Position numbers and translations under genes: made by a program | Shown here: positions 14,880 to 23,570 of the stretch, piece by piece | How the letters are laid out: each line of letters opens with the position of its first letter | Numbering within the stretch: position 1 is the stretch's first letter | Notes under the pieces: generated by a model | Told to the model about the DNA's origin: nothing | Seen by the model: only the letters and a program-made list of their open reading frames with translations | The model's database searches: none | Assembly: GCA_963836405.1 (NCBI GenBank) | Contig: CAWIJL010000013.1 | Location: 124,001-188,000 of the forward strand | Direction of reading: 5' to 3' | From: CAWIJJ01 sp963836405 | GTDB lineage: Bacteria; Acidobacteriota; Terriglobia; Bryobacterales; Bryobacteraceae | DNA length: 64,000 nucleotides

Positions 14880-17318
14880 ATGCGCGTGCCTGTCTGGATC
14901 GAGCACCTGGTCAAGGATTTTCGCTTCGGCGCCCGCAACCTGGCGAAGGGGCGGACGTTCACGGCGATCGCGCTGGGCTCGCTGGCGCTGGGCATCGGCG
15001 GGAGCGCGGCGATGTACAGCGTGATCTACGCGGTGATCCTCGATCCGTTTCCGTACAAGGATGTGGACCGGCTGGTGAGCATCGGGTATCGCAGCCCGGA
15101 TCAACGCTTTGCCAACTCCTACTACGCGGTGGATCAGTTTGTGGAGTTGTCGGAGCGGGCCACGGCGTTTGAAGGCGTGATCGCGTCGACGATCAGCGAT
15201 GCGATCTGGACGGGGGACGGGGAGCCGCAGCGGCTGCGCGGGAATCACTGCACGATGAACACGTTCGCGATCATGGGCGTGCCGCCGCTGATCGGGCGGG
15301 TACCGTCGGAAGCGGACGCCGCGCCGGGCGCCGAGGCGGTGACGGTGCTGGGCTACAAATTCTGGCAGCGGCAGTTCGGTGGCGACCCGGCGGTGCTGGG
15401 GCGCAAACTGCGGTTGAACGACCGGATCCGCACGGTGATCGGAGTGATGCCGCAGCGCTTCATGTGGCGCGGCGCGGATGTATATCTGCCGGTGGTATTC
15501 GTCCGCGGCGAGATGCCGGAGGGCGTGCGTTCGGTGCACGCGCTGGCGCGGCTGAAGCCGGGGGTGACGCCGGCGGAGGCGAAGGCGAACGTGCAGCCGA
15601 TCCTGGAAGACATGGCGCGCGCGCGTCCGGGCAACTTTCCGAAACAGTGGCGGGTGGACCTGCCCACTTTCAAGGAGAGCTTTCCGAGCGGTATTTCGAG
15701 CGAACTGTGGATCCTTTTCGGGGCGGTGGGGCTGCTGCTGCTGATTGCGTGCGTGAACGTGTCGAACCTGCTGCTCTCGAAGGCGGCGAACCGGCGGCGG
15801 GAGATCGCGATCCGCGCGGCGATGGGGGCGGGTCGCGGACGGCTGGTGGCGCAACTGCTTTCCGAGAGCCTGCTGCTGGGGCTGGGGGGCGGCGCGCTGG
15901 GGGTGGCGGTGGGGGCGGCGGGGCTGCGGGGGATCATCGCGATGGTGCCGCCCAACACGATCCCGGACGAGGCGCAGATCGTGATGAACGGGCCGGTGCT
16001 GTTGTTCGCGGTGGCGGTCTCAGTGGGGGCGGCGCTGCTGTTCGGCACGATTCCGGCGCTGCAGATGTCGCGCGGCGACCTGATCAACCCGCTCAAGGAA
16101 AGTACGCGGGGGAGCACGGGAACGCGGCGGCAGCGGATGCTGCGCGGGGGCCTGGTGGTGGGCGAAGTGGCGCTTTCGGTGATGCTGCTGGTGGGCGCGA
16201 GCCTGATGGTGAGGACGCTGATGGCGGTACAGGGGCTGCGGCTGGGGTTCGAGCCGGAACGCGTGCTGCTGATGCGGCTGCCGCTATCGCGCGAGCGCTA
16301 TCCGGATCCGGAGCGGCGCGTGGCGTTCCTGCAGGAAGCGCTGCGGCGCATCGAAGCGACTCCGGGGGTGGTGGCGGCGGGGATCAATATCGGGCTGCAC
16401 CCGCTGGGCGCGCCGGGTTCGGCGGTGGAAGTTTCGGGCAATCCTCGGCAGGACAATCGCAGGGTGCCGATTCATCACGTGAGCGAGCACTACGCGAAGA
16501 CGATGGGGATCCGGCTGGCACAGGGACGCTTTTTTACGGCGCAGGAGGTGGAGGCGCGGGCGCACCTGGCGGTAGTCAACCAGACGTTCGTGCGGCAGTA
16601 CCTGGAGGGCGGAGCGGCGTTGGGACGCACGATCCGGATTGCGGCGCTGCGCAATCCGCCGTACAACCTGACGGACGATTCGTTTCAGTTGATCGGCGTC
16701 GTTAACGATGCGGTGAACCAGATTTCGACCTTCACCACGCTGCCGGAGGCGTACGTGGTGTATTCGTTCTCGGGGCTGGCGGATGAACTGGTGGCGCAGG
16801 CGGCGGGGCGGCCGGAGGCGGTCGATCGGGCGGTGCGGGCGCAAATCTACGCGCTCGACGGCACGCAGCCGGTGACGGACGATATGCCGCTCGAGACCGC
16901 GCTGGGCCGGTACGTGTATGCGCGGCCGCGTTTCAACCTGTTCCTGTTCGCGATTTTCGCGGGGCTGGGACTGGTGCTGGCGCTGTTCGGCATCTACGGC
17001 GTGATCTCGACGGCGGTGGCGCAGCAGACGCGCGAAATCGGAATACGCATGGCGCTGGGCGCGACGTTCGCGCAGGTGACGGGGACGGTGCTGCGGAGCG
17101 GGCTGCGACTGCTGGCACTCGGCGTGGCGGTGGGGCTGGCGGGAAGCCTGGCTTCGGCGAGAGTGCTCTCTGGGCTGGTGCGCAACGTGTCCACGTTCGA
17201 CCCGATTTCGTTCGCCGCGGTGGCCGCGCTGCTATTCGCAGCCGGTCTGTTTGCGAGTTTCTGGCCGGCGCGACGGGCGGCGCGCGTGGATCCGGTGACG
17301 GCGCTGCGGGACGAATAG
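14880..17318 (+). CDS. MacB/FtsX-like orphan ABC permease (ADOP family)
   Basis: This 812-residue protein has the duplicated MacB_PCD plus FtsX layout. TM1 is at about 30-55, followed by a large extracytoplasmic domain. Three helices lie at about 280-400 (FtsX core, with an RRREIAIRAAMGAGRGRL motif), then a second TM and extracytoplasmic domain, and a final FtsX core with QQTREIGIRMALGA near 715. No ATPase partner is adjacent, as usual for acidobacterial duplicated orphan permeases. Unlike the other two in the window it lacks the N-terminal soluble prefix and has no PadR gene. It converges with the next permease with a 5-bp gap. Substrate unknown. Confidence 0.85.
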   Translation: MRVPVWIEHLVKDFRFGARNLAKGRTFTAIALGSLALGIGGSAAMYSVIYAVILDPFPYKDVDRLVSIGYRSPDQRFANSYYAVDQFVELSERATAFEGVIASTISDAIWTGDGEPQRLRGNHCTMNTFAIMGVPPLIGRVPSEADAAPGAEAVTVLGYKFWQRQFGGDPAVLGRKLRLNDRIRTVIGVMPQRFMWRGADVYLPVVFVRGEMPEGVRSVHALARLKPGVTPAEAKANVQPILEDMARARPGNFPKQWRVDLPTFKESFPSGISSELWILFGAVGLLLLIACVNVSNLLLSKAANRRREIAIRAAMGAGRGRLVAQLLSESLLLGLGGGALGVAVGAAGLRGIIAMVPPNTIPDEAQIVMNGPVLLFAVAVSVGAALLFGTIPALQMSRGDLINPLKESTRGSTGTRRQRMLRGGLVVGEVALSVMLLVGASLMVRTLMAVQGLRLGFEPERVLLMRLPLSRERYPDPERRVAFLQEALRRIEATPGVVAAGINIGLHPLGAPGSAVEVSGNPRQDNRRVPIHHVSEHYAKTMGIRLAQGRFFTAQEVEARAHLAVVNQTFVRQYLEGGAALGRTIRIAALRNPPYNLTDDSFQLIGVVNDAVNQISTFTTLPEAYVVYSFSGLADELVAQAAGRPEAVDRAVRAQIYALDGTQPVTDDMPLETALGRYVYARPRFNLFLFAIFAGLGLVLALFGIYGVISTAVAQQTREIGIRMALGATFAQVTGTVLRSGLRLLALGVAVGLAGSLASARVLSGLVRNVSTFDPISFAAVAALLFAAGLFASFWPARRAARVDPVTALRDE

Positions 17319-17323
17319 ACGGG

Positions 17324-19987
17324 TTATTCCTCGCGCAGCAGGACTACGGGGTTCAGCGAGAGTGCGCGCTGGGCTGGGATCCAGGTTGCAAGCAGGCCCA
17401 GAAAGACCATTGCGAGAACTACGCCGGCGAGGACCAAGGGATCGCGGGGCGTCGCCTGGTAGACAATTGCGGCCAGGACGCGCGTGAACAGGATTCCGAG
17501 GACGAGTCCGGTGGCCGAGCCGACGGCCAGCAGTTTGAGAGCGCGGCCCAGTCCGGCGTTGAGCACCTGGCTGGGCCTGGCGCCGAGCGCGATGCGGATT
17601 CCCAGCTCACGGAGCCGCTTGCTTACCGAATAGGCGGCCATTCCGAAGATGCCGGTTACGGCGAGTAACGCGCCCATCAGCCCCATGATGCCGAGCGCCA
17701 CGGTTGCCACGCGGGAAGGGAGCAGGGCGCCTTCGAGGTCCTGGGTCCACGTCATGACGAAGGCCGGCAGCGCCGCATCGAGCTCGCGGAGTTTCTGCCG
17801 GATGGCCGCGGCGAGTTCCGCGGGATCGCGCTCCGAGCGCACAATGACCCATGCATCGGTTTCCGGCGCTTGCAGGATGGGAAGGAACATCGCCGGCTGC
17901 GTGCTTTCGGTGAGGCTGCTGTACTTGCCATCCTCGACGACGCCCACCACCTGGACGCGCGCTCCGGTGCGCAGTTTGAAGTGGCGGCCCATGGCCTGGG
18001 TCACGGAGCCGAACATCTTGCGCGCAAATTCGCGGTTGACGACGGCCACCGGCGGGGCGGCTGCCTCGTCGTGCCAGCTCACATTTCTGCCGGACAACAG
18101 CGCCGTGCGCGCGGTCTGGAAGTAACCGGGAGATATCTTGAAGATGTAGGGCCTGGCGGCGGCATTCGCAGGCCGCAGGTCGGTTGACTCGTCCATATAA
18201 ACAGAAACGTTGCTCCAGGCCTGATCGAGCGGAATGGCGCTCGAAATGGCCGCCGATCGGACGCCGGGGATGGTCTCCATGGCGTCGATCATGCGCCTTT
18301 GCATGGCCGGGACCTGGTCGCCGCGATAGCCGCCCATCGCCAGCGAGGTGTTCATGACCATGGCATTGCGCGGCTCGAAGCCGAAGCTCGCGTGGAGCGA
18401 GCGCTCGAGTCCGCGAACGGCCACCATCGAGGAAGTGACCAACAGGGCGCAGATGGCGACCTGGACCACAAGCAGGAGGTCGCGCGCGGCAATGCGGCGG
18501 CCCGTAAAGCCGGTCGGTCCCGCCTTGATGACCTGGTAGGGATCGGTTCTGCGAACCTGGCGTGCCGGAACGAGCCCGAAGAGGATTCCGCTCACCAGTG
18601 CGAGCAACAGCGCCATCGCGTACACGTTGGCGTCCGGGTGCACCGGCACGTGAATCGGGAATCGGGACAGCGGCTGCCAGTTGCTCAAGGCGCGCAGCAA
18701 CGCAATACTGCCGGCCAGTCCGGCCGCGCCGCCGACCAGCGAGACGATGAGGGCCTCGGTGAGCAACTGGCGCAGAATGCGGTTTCGGCTGGCCCCGAGC
18801 GCCAGCCGCAATGCGACTTCGCGCCCGCGGTCGGCTGCGCGCGCGGCAAACAGGCTGCCCAGGTTGGCGCAGGCCGCCGCCAGGATCAGCCCGGCCATCA
18901 GCATGAGCCCCGCGACGAACGCCCGCACCGGGCGGCCCAGGAAGTCGCCATTGAAGGTGGGGCGGCCCAGCAGATAAGTCACCGAGCCCACATCTTTGGG
19001 GTAATTCTTTTCCACCCAGGATCCGATGGAGTTCAGGTCGGCGGCTGCCTGCTCCGGTGTCACTCCGGGCTTGAGGTGACCCATGACCTGGAAAACCGAG
19101 CGGGTTCCGCGAACGTTCAGGAACTCCGCCCCGGTCAGTTGCTCCCGATTGACGATGGGGACGAAAACATCGGGGAACAGAAATAGCAGGGTTCCGTGAA
19201 ATTCGGGCGGCGCCACGCCGACGATGGTGAAGGGATGCCGGTTCAGGCGCACGACGCGTCCCACTACGCCCGGATCGTCGTGAAAATGGGCGCGCCAGAA
19301 TCCGTGGGACAGCACGACGTATGGGGCGCTGTTCGGACCCTGCTCGTCGGAGCTGTGGAAGAGGCGGCCGAGATGCGGTTGAATCCGCAGGACGTCGAAG
19401 TAGTTTCCGCTTACGGCCTCGAGCCAGACGCGGGCGGGCTCACCGCCTGCGTCGAAACCGGCAACGTCGATCGAGTATGTGGCCAGGCCGTCGAAGCTCC
19501 GGTTGCGGTCGCGCAGATCGACATAGGTGGGGTATGATTCCGCGCCGTAATTATCGGCCTTACGCTGGATGGAAAAGAGGCTCTCGGCCTGAGGCAGGTC
19601 GAGAGGGCGGAGCACGAGCGCGTTCAGTATACCGAAAACCACCGAGTTCGCCGCGATTGCCAGAGCCAGAGTCAAGACCGCAACGGCGGCGAAACCGGGC
19701 GACCTGCCAAGCACCCGCAGCGCGTAGCGGATGTCCTGAAGCGTGTCGTCGACCAGGTTCACCTTGCGCATGTCGCGGCATTCCTCTTTACGCTGGGTCA
19801 AGCCATCCATGGAACGGAGCGCGGCAGTTCGCGCCTGCTCCGGCGTGAGGCCCTGCGCGACATACTCTTCGATTTTTTGCTCCAGGTGATATGCGAGTTC
19901 GTCATCCAGGTCCTGCTCCACGCGGCTGCGGCGGAACAGGGATCGCAGGCGGAGCGGCACGGCGTAGATCCAGTGTTCGATGCGCAT
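17324..19987 (-). CDS. Acidobacterial duplicated orphan permease (ADOP)
   Basis: An 887-residue permease with the long soluble N-terminal prefix of ADOP proteins (residues 1-75, rich in Glu and Arg, containing YHLEQKIEEYVAQGLTPEQA), then two MacB_PCD/FtsX units. The conserved post-TM motifs are AADRGREVALRLALGASR near 390 and KRLRELGIRIALGARPSQ near 805. It probably acts in extruding a drug, lipid or peptide from the inner membrane, but lacks a linked ATPase. It starts 3 bp after the PadR gene stop, so the two form an operon that is presumably under PadR control. Confidence 0.88.
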   Translation of the reverse strand: MRIEHWIYAVPLRLRSLFRRSRVEQDLDDELAYHLEQKIEEYVAQGLTPEQARTAALRSMDGLTQRKEECRDMRKVNLVDDTLQDIRYALRVLGRSPGFAAVAVLTLALAIAANSVVFGILNALVLRPLDLPQAESLFSIQRKADNYGAESYPTYVDLRDRNRSFDGLATYSIDVAGFDAGGEPARVWLEAVSGNYFDVLRIQPHLGRLFHSSDEQGPNSAPYVVLSHGFWRAHFHDDPGVVGRVVRLNRHPFTIVGVAPPEFHGTLLFLFPDVFVPIVNREQLTGAEFLNVRGTRSVFQVMGHLKPGVTPEQAAADLNSIGSWVEKNYPKDVGSVTYLLGRPTFNGDFLGRPVRAFVAGLMLMAGLILAAACANLGSLFAARAADRGREVALRLALGASRNRILRQLLTEALIVSLVGGAAGLAGSIALLRALSNWQPLSRFPIHVPVHPDANVYAMALLLALVSGILFGLVPARQVRRTDPYQVIKAGPTGFTGRRIAARDLLLVVQVAICALLVTSSMVAVRGLERSLHASFGFEPRNAMVMNTSLAMGGYRGDQVPAMQRRMIDAMETIPGVRSAAISSAIPLDQAWSNVSVYMDESTDLRPANAAARPYIFKISPGYFQTARTALLSGRNVSWHDEAAAPPVAVVNREFARKMFGSVTQAMGRHFKLRTGARVQVVGVVEDGKYSSLTESTQPAMFLPILQAPETDAWVIVRSERDPAELAAAIRQKLRELDAALPAFVMTWTQDLEGALLPSRVATVALGIMGLMGALLAVTGIFGMAAYSVSKRLRELGIRIALGARPSQVLNAGLGRALKLLAVGSATGLVLGILFTRVLAAIVYQATPRDPLVLAGVVLAMVFLGLLATWIPAQRALSLNPVVLLREE

Positions 19988-19990
19988 GGA

Positions 19991-20326
19991 TTATGCCTCC
20001 TCGAGCCGGACAACGTGGGTGATGGCGTCGGAGAGCCGCGCCCAGTTGGCCGCTTCCTTTTGCAGTTGTTTGCGGCCGAGCCGCGTCAGGGAGTAGAACT
20101 TGGCGCGGCGGTTGTTTTCGCTGGCTTTCCACTCGGCGGCGATCCAGCCCTCCTGCTCGAGCTTGTGCAGCGCGGGATAGAGGGAGCCGTCGCTGACTTG
20201 CAGGACGTCGCCGGAAACGTGCTTGAGCCGCTGGCTGATGGCCCAGCCGTTGAGCGGCTGCAAGGCCAGAATCTTAAGGACGAGAAGGTCCAGGGTGCCC
20301 TGAACCAGGTCGGATGGTCTGCTCAC
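19991..20326 (-). CDS. PadR family transcriptional regulator
   Basis: A 111-residue PadR winged-helix protein with the typical LDLLVLKILALQPLNGW opening, a VSDGSLYPALHKLEQEGWI recognition helix and wing, and a C-terminal dimerisation helix. GTG at 20326 has GGAGG 5 nt upstream. It heads an operon with the ADOP permease. PadR proteins are usually ligand-released repressors of their own operon, and inverted repeats lie just upstream. Confidence 0.92.
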   Translation of the reverse strand: MSRPSDLVQGTLDLLVLKILALQPLNGWAISQRLKHVSGDVLQVSDGSLYPALHKLEQEGWIAAEWKASENNRRAKFYSLTRLGRKQLQKEAANWARLSDAITHVVRLEEA

Positions 20327-20341
20327 GGCGCCTCCTATCGG

Positions 20342-20377
20342 TTACCGAGCGAGGATATCACGAACTCCTCTCGGTAA
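20342..20377. promoter_or_regulatory. Inverted repeats upstream of padR, candidate PadR operator
   Basis: TTACCGAG at 20342-20349 is exactly the reverse complement of CTCGGTAA at 20370-20377. The first arm is itself part of TCGGTTACCGA, a small palindrome. The repeats cover most of the 65-bp gap ahead of the PadR start, where its promoter must lie. Confidence 0.45.
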
Positions 20378-20391
20378 GCAAGGGGAAAGCG

Positions 20392-21273
20392 CTAGTTCGA
20401 CGTTTTGGCGAGCAAGCCGTTCAGTTTCAGCCACTCTTCGAGGCGGTCGAGGTAATGGTCGGCGCCGCCGCCTTTTTTACCGAAGCCGTGCTGGCCGGTT
20501 TGAAAGACGTGCAACTCGGCGGGCAGTCCCGCCTTCCTCCATGCTTCGAACAGGTCGATGGAGCCCTGAAATCCGACGGTCTGGTCATCGGCCGCCACGG
20601 CGATGAACAACGGTGGGGAACCTGCCGGCGGCGAATTGGAGTTCGCGCCCGCGGCGTAGATGGGCGCGGCGAAATCGGGCCTGCCATCGGCGGGACCGTA
20701 CAGGGTGGAGAGGACGACCGCGCCGCCGGCGGAGTAGCCGATGATGCCGATGCGATTCGGAGGCACGCCAAATTCGGCGGCCCGCTGGCGCAGCAAGCGG
20801 ACAGCCTGCTGCCCGTCGGCGCCCGCGATTTCGCGCAGGTTCTGGCCGGCCTGGGGCCCGGCCGTAGCCGTCCCTCTTCCGGCCGAGGCGGCTTGCGGGT
20901 CAGGGTCCTGATAGATGGTACGGTATTTCAAAACGAAGGCGTCCACGCCCATCTGATTCAACCTTTTTGCGACGTCCACGCCTTCGTACGACATCATGAG
21001 GGTGCGGAATCCGCCGCCGGGCGCGACGATCATGGCAGTTCCCACGGCGCTTGCCTTGGGGGCCGGATAATAGAGGAGCACAGGCCGCACGATGTTCTGC
21101 GCCTGCGGCCTTTCCGGCGTGCCGGCGGTTTTCTCCGGATACTTCCAGTTTTCCGAGCCGGGAGCGACGCCCGGATACAGGGGGATTTCGCGGGCGGGAG
21201 GCGCCAGTTGCGCGCGTGCCGCCAGGGCGAGGCCAGCCAGCAGGCACAGCCGCGGTAGATTCGCCTTCAGCAT
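20392..21273 (-). CDS. Secreted alpha/beta hydrolase (acetyl-xylan-esterase-like)
   Basis: ATG at 21273 follows a strong AAGGAGG box. The open frame continues upstream but lacks a better start. The 293-residue protein has a Sec signal peptide (MLKANLPRLCLLAGLALAARAQ) and an alpha/beta-hydrolase core: an oxyanion loop APGGGF, nucleophile GYSAGG, a late Asp (VAADDQ) and the catalytic His in GQHGFG. This matches the BD-FAE/Axe1-like esterase group that deacetylates polysaccharides; the exact ester is inference. It lies 65 bp downstream of the PadR start, on the same strand. Confidence 0.82.
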   Translation of the reverse strand: MLKANLPRLCLLAGLALAARAQLAPPAREIPLYPGVAPGSENWKYPEKTAGTPERPQAQNIVRPVLLYYPAPKASAVGTAMIVAPGGGFRTLMMSYEGVDVAKRLNQMGVDAFVLKYRTIYQDPDPQAASAGRGTATAGPQAGQNLREIAGADGQQAVRLLRQRAAEFGVPPNRIGIIGYSAGGAVVLSTLYGPADGRPDFAAPIYAAGANSNSPPAGSPPLFIAVAADDQTVGFQGSIDLFEAWRKAGLPAELHVFQTGQHGFGKKGGGADHYLDRLEEWLKLNGLLAKTSN

Positions 21274-21373
21274 TCGAAGCCTCCTTCTTTCCTTTGAGTG
21301 ACATGGTACATCATGAGCCGCGGCGCGTCGCGAGGCGGTCTTGTTGGTGAACGCCGCAAGGTGACGGCTGCCA

Positions 21374-21379
21374 TACAAT
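21374..21379 (+). promoter_or_regulatory. -10 box (TACAAT) 7 nt before a start codon
   Basis: TACAAT ends 7 nt before ATG at 21387. The intervening AAGAGGC has purines too close to the ATG to be a good ribosome-binding site. This fits a leaderless or near-leaderless transcript of the isomerase-like gene. Confidence 0.35.
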
Positions 21380-21386
21380 AAGAGGC

Positions 21387-22238
21387 ATGATTTCCAGACG
21401 AGAGTTCGGGGCGGTATCCGTGGGGGCTGCCCTGGCGGCACGCGCCTCCGCGCGGCAATTGCAGACGATCGGCGTCCAACTGTATACCGTTCGCGATGTT
21501 CTTCCCAAGAATCCGAAGGAAGTTCTGAAGGCGATCGAGGCGATCGGTTACCGGGAATGCGAGCCGACCTACGCGCAGCTCAGCCAGAACGGGGCCGAAA
21601 TCAAGGCGACGGCCCTGAAGCCGGTGAGCGTGCACCTGGATTCCGCGATGGTGAGCCAGGGGAAGGACGCGGACCTCGAGAAGGCTTTGCAACTCGCGAA
21701 GGAATACGGCATAACGTACGCCGTGATGCCCTACGTCCCGCCGGCCGAGCGGCACGGCGTGGAAGGCATGCGGGTGCTGACGGACAAACTGAACCACGCG
21801 GGCGAGAAGTGCCGCGCGGCCGGGCTCAGCCTGGCTTATCACAATCACGCCTTCGAGTTCGATCCGAAGGAAGGCAAGATGCCTTTCGACGTGCTCCTGG
21901 AGGGCGCGGACAAAGATCTGGTGTCCTTCGAACTGGACCTGTTCTGGGTGAGTGTGGCGGGCCACGATCCGGCGGAGATGCTCAAGAAACTTTCGGGTCG
22001 GGTGCCGCTGGTTCACGTGAAGGATAAGGCCAAGGACACCCCGGTACAGTACAACGAGCAGGTGCCGCGGACGGCGTTTCAGGAGGTAGGGCACGGCACG
22101 TTCGATTGGCCCAAGATTCTGACGGCTGCTTCGGAGGCGGGCGTGAAGCACTATATCGTGGAGCAGGACCAGACGCCCGGAGATCCGGTGGAAAGCCTGC
22201 GCCAGAGTTTTGCCTACCTGTCGAAACTGAATTTTTAG
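21387..22238 (+). CDS. Tat-exported sugar phosphate isomerase/epimerase-like TIM barrel
   Basis: A 283-residue protein of the xylose-isomerase-like TIM-barrel superfamily (AP_endonuc_2). It opens with a Tat-type signal (MISRREFGAVSVGAALAARA). The barrel shows IGVQLYTVRD, LAYHNHAFEF, SFELDLFWVSVAG, VPLVHVKDK and HYIVEQDQ, which supply the usual His, Glu and Asp metal ligands. Acidobacterial homologues are often sugar isomerases or 3-keto-sugar enzymes; the substrate is unknown. The TPR gene follows after 2 bp. Confidence 0.82.
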   Translation: MISRREFGAVSVGAALAARASARQLQTIGVQLYTVRDVLPKNPKEVLKAIEAIGYRECEPTYAQLSQNGAEIKATALKPVSVHLDSAMVSQGKDADLEKALQLAKEYGITYAVMPYVPPAERHGVEGMRVLTDKLNHAGEKCRAAGLSLAYHNHAFEFDPKEGKMPFDVLLEGADKDLVSFELDLFWVSVAGHDPAEMLKKLSGRVPLVHVKDKAKDTPVQYNEQVPRTAFQEVGHGTFDWPKILTAASEAGVKHYIVEQDQTPGDPVESLRQSFAYLSKLNF

Positions 22239-22240
22239 CC

Positions 22241-23560
22241 ATGCCCGCGCGGGGCTCTACGCAAATCGCGGCGGTGCTGGCCGCAGGCGTGCTGGCATGG
22301 GCACAGAATCCGCCCGCGCCGGCGCAGCGAACATCGGCGGCCGCCGACCGCCTGGAAGCCCGGCTGCAATCGAACCCCGGCGATGTAACGGTTCGGGCGC
22401 AATTGATCCGGTTTTATTCGCGCCCGCGTTTTGCCACGGACAAGGCGCGGATTCTGCGCGGCCAGCACATTCTGTGGATGATCGAAAACGATCCGGCGAA
22501 TGACGTGCTTGGTGTGCCGGCGGGCACCATCGATCCGGAGGGCGGCGCGCTTGCGGATGCCTACGGATACGGTATGGCCGACCGCGCCTGGCGCAACGTG
22601 CTCCGCCGGGCCGATGCGCCCGCCCGCGCGCTATCGAACGCGGCAAACTTCTACCGCAGCCCGGACCCCGAGTTCGCGCGACGAATTGTGGAGGGCGGGC
22701 TGAAGCGTTTTCCGGACGATGCGGGGCTGGGGGCGGCGGCCGGAACACTGCTGGCGTTGACCGTTCTTGGCGGCACGGTGGTGGACGGGACGGGCACGGC
22801 GATCTCGGTGGACGACCGGTTGATGACTTCGCCCGAGGCAGCCGCGGCGCGAAGCGAGATCGAGGGCGCGTCCAACCTGAGCCTGCTGGGCGCCGCCACC
22901 GCTTTCCTGACGCAGCAATTCCCCGCGCTGCGGGTGCGTCTGCGGCCGCAGCAATTGAAAGGGATGCTCGATTTTCAGGCACGCTGCTACGAACGCGCGA
23001 TTGCAGTGGACCCCGGCAATGCGAGGTGGAAGTCGGGTTTGCGCACGGTGTACCGGACAGCGGCGGCGGTGCCGGCCCGGCCGGCCGACCGCTACATCTA
23101 CCTGGAACGGGCGGCGAGGGTGCCGGGCACCGACGCCGAGAACCTCTCGCTGCTGCCGGAACTGGCGCAGGCGCGTTTGGAGACACAGGCTCCGGGCAAA
23201 GCCGCGGAGGCGGCGGAGGAGGCGTTGCGCCTGGCCGCACAAAACCCCGGGGCCGCGGCGGGGTATGCGGTGCACGTGGGCAACATCGTGATGGGACGGC
23301 TGGCGCTGGGCAGGGGCGATATTGCCGAAGCCAAGGCCCGACTGTTGGCGGCGGGCCGGACTCCGGGGGCGCCGGTACTTAATTCGGCGGGTCCCGACTG
23401 GCAGCTTGCGAGCGATCTTCTTGCCAGGAACGAAAAAGGGACGGTGCTCGAGTACATCGAGCTATGCCGGAAGTTCTGGCGGCGGGACGGCGGAAAGCTG
23501 GATGCTTATGCGGCGGCGATCCGCGCCGGCGACTGGCCGGGATTTCAAACGGCGCGGTAG
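22241..23560 (+). CDS. Secreted TPR-like protein of unknown function
   Basis: ATG at 22241 is 2 bp after the previous stop, and an earlier in-frame start would overlap that gene by over 130 bp. The 439-residue product has a signal peptide (to about AWAQ, residue 22), then helical repeats with TPR spacing, clearest at about 245-390 (ARCYERAIAVDPGNARW, AEEALRLAAQNPGAA, AKARLLAAGRTPGAP). No catalytic motif is seen. Coupling to the isomerase-like gene suggests a shared periplasmic function. Confidence 0.65.
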   Translation: MPARGSTQIAAVLAAGVLAWAQNPPAPAQRTSAAADRLEARLQSNPGDVTVRAQLIRFYSRPRFATDKARILRGQHILWMIENDPANDVLGVPAGTIDPEGGALADAYGYGMADRAWRNVLRRADAPARALSNAANFYRSPDPEFARRIVEGGLKRFPDDAGLGAAAGTLLALTVLGGTVVDGTGTAISVDDRLMTSPEAAAARSEIEGASNLSLLGAATAFLTQQFPALRVRLRPQQLKGMLDFQARCYERAIAVDPGNARWKSGLRTVYRTAAAVPARPADRYIYLERAARVPGTDAENLSLLPELAQARLETQAPGKAAEAAEEALRLAAQNPGAAAGYAVHVGNIVMGRLALGRGDIAEAKARLLAAGRTPGAPVLNSAGPDWQLASDLLARNEKGTVLEYIELCRKFWRRDGGKLDAYAAAIRAGDWPGFQTAR

Positions 23561-23570
23561 CGGCAAGTGG

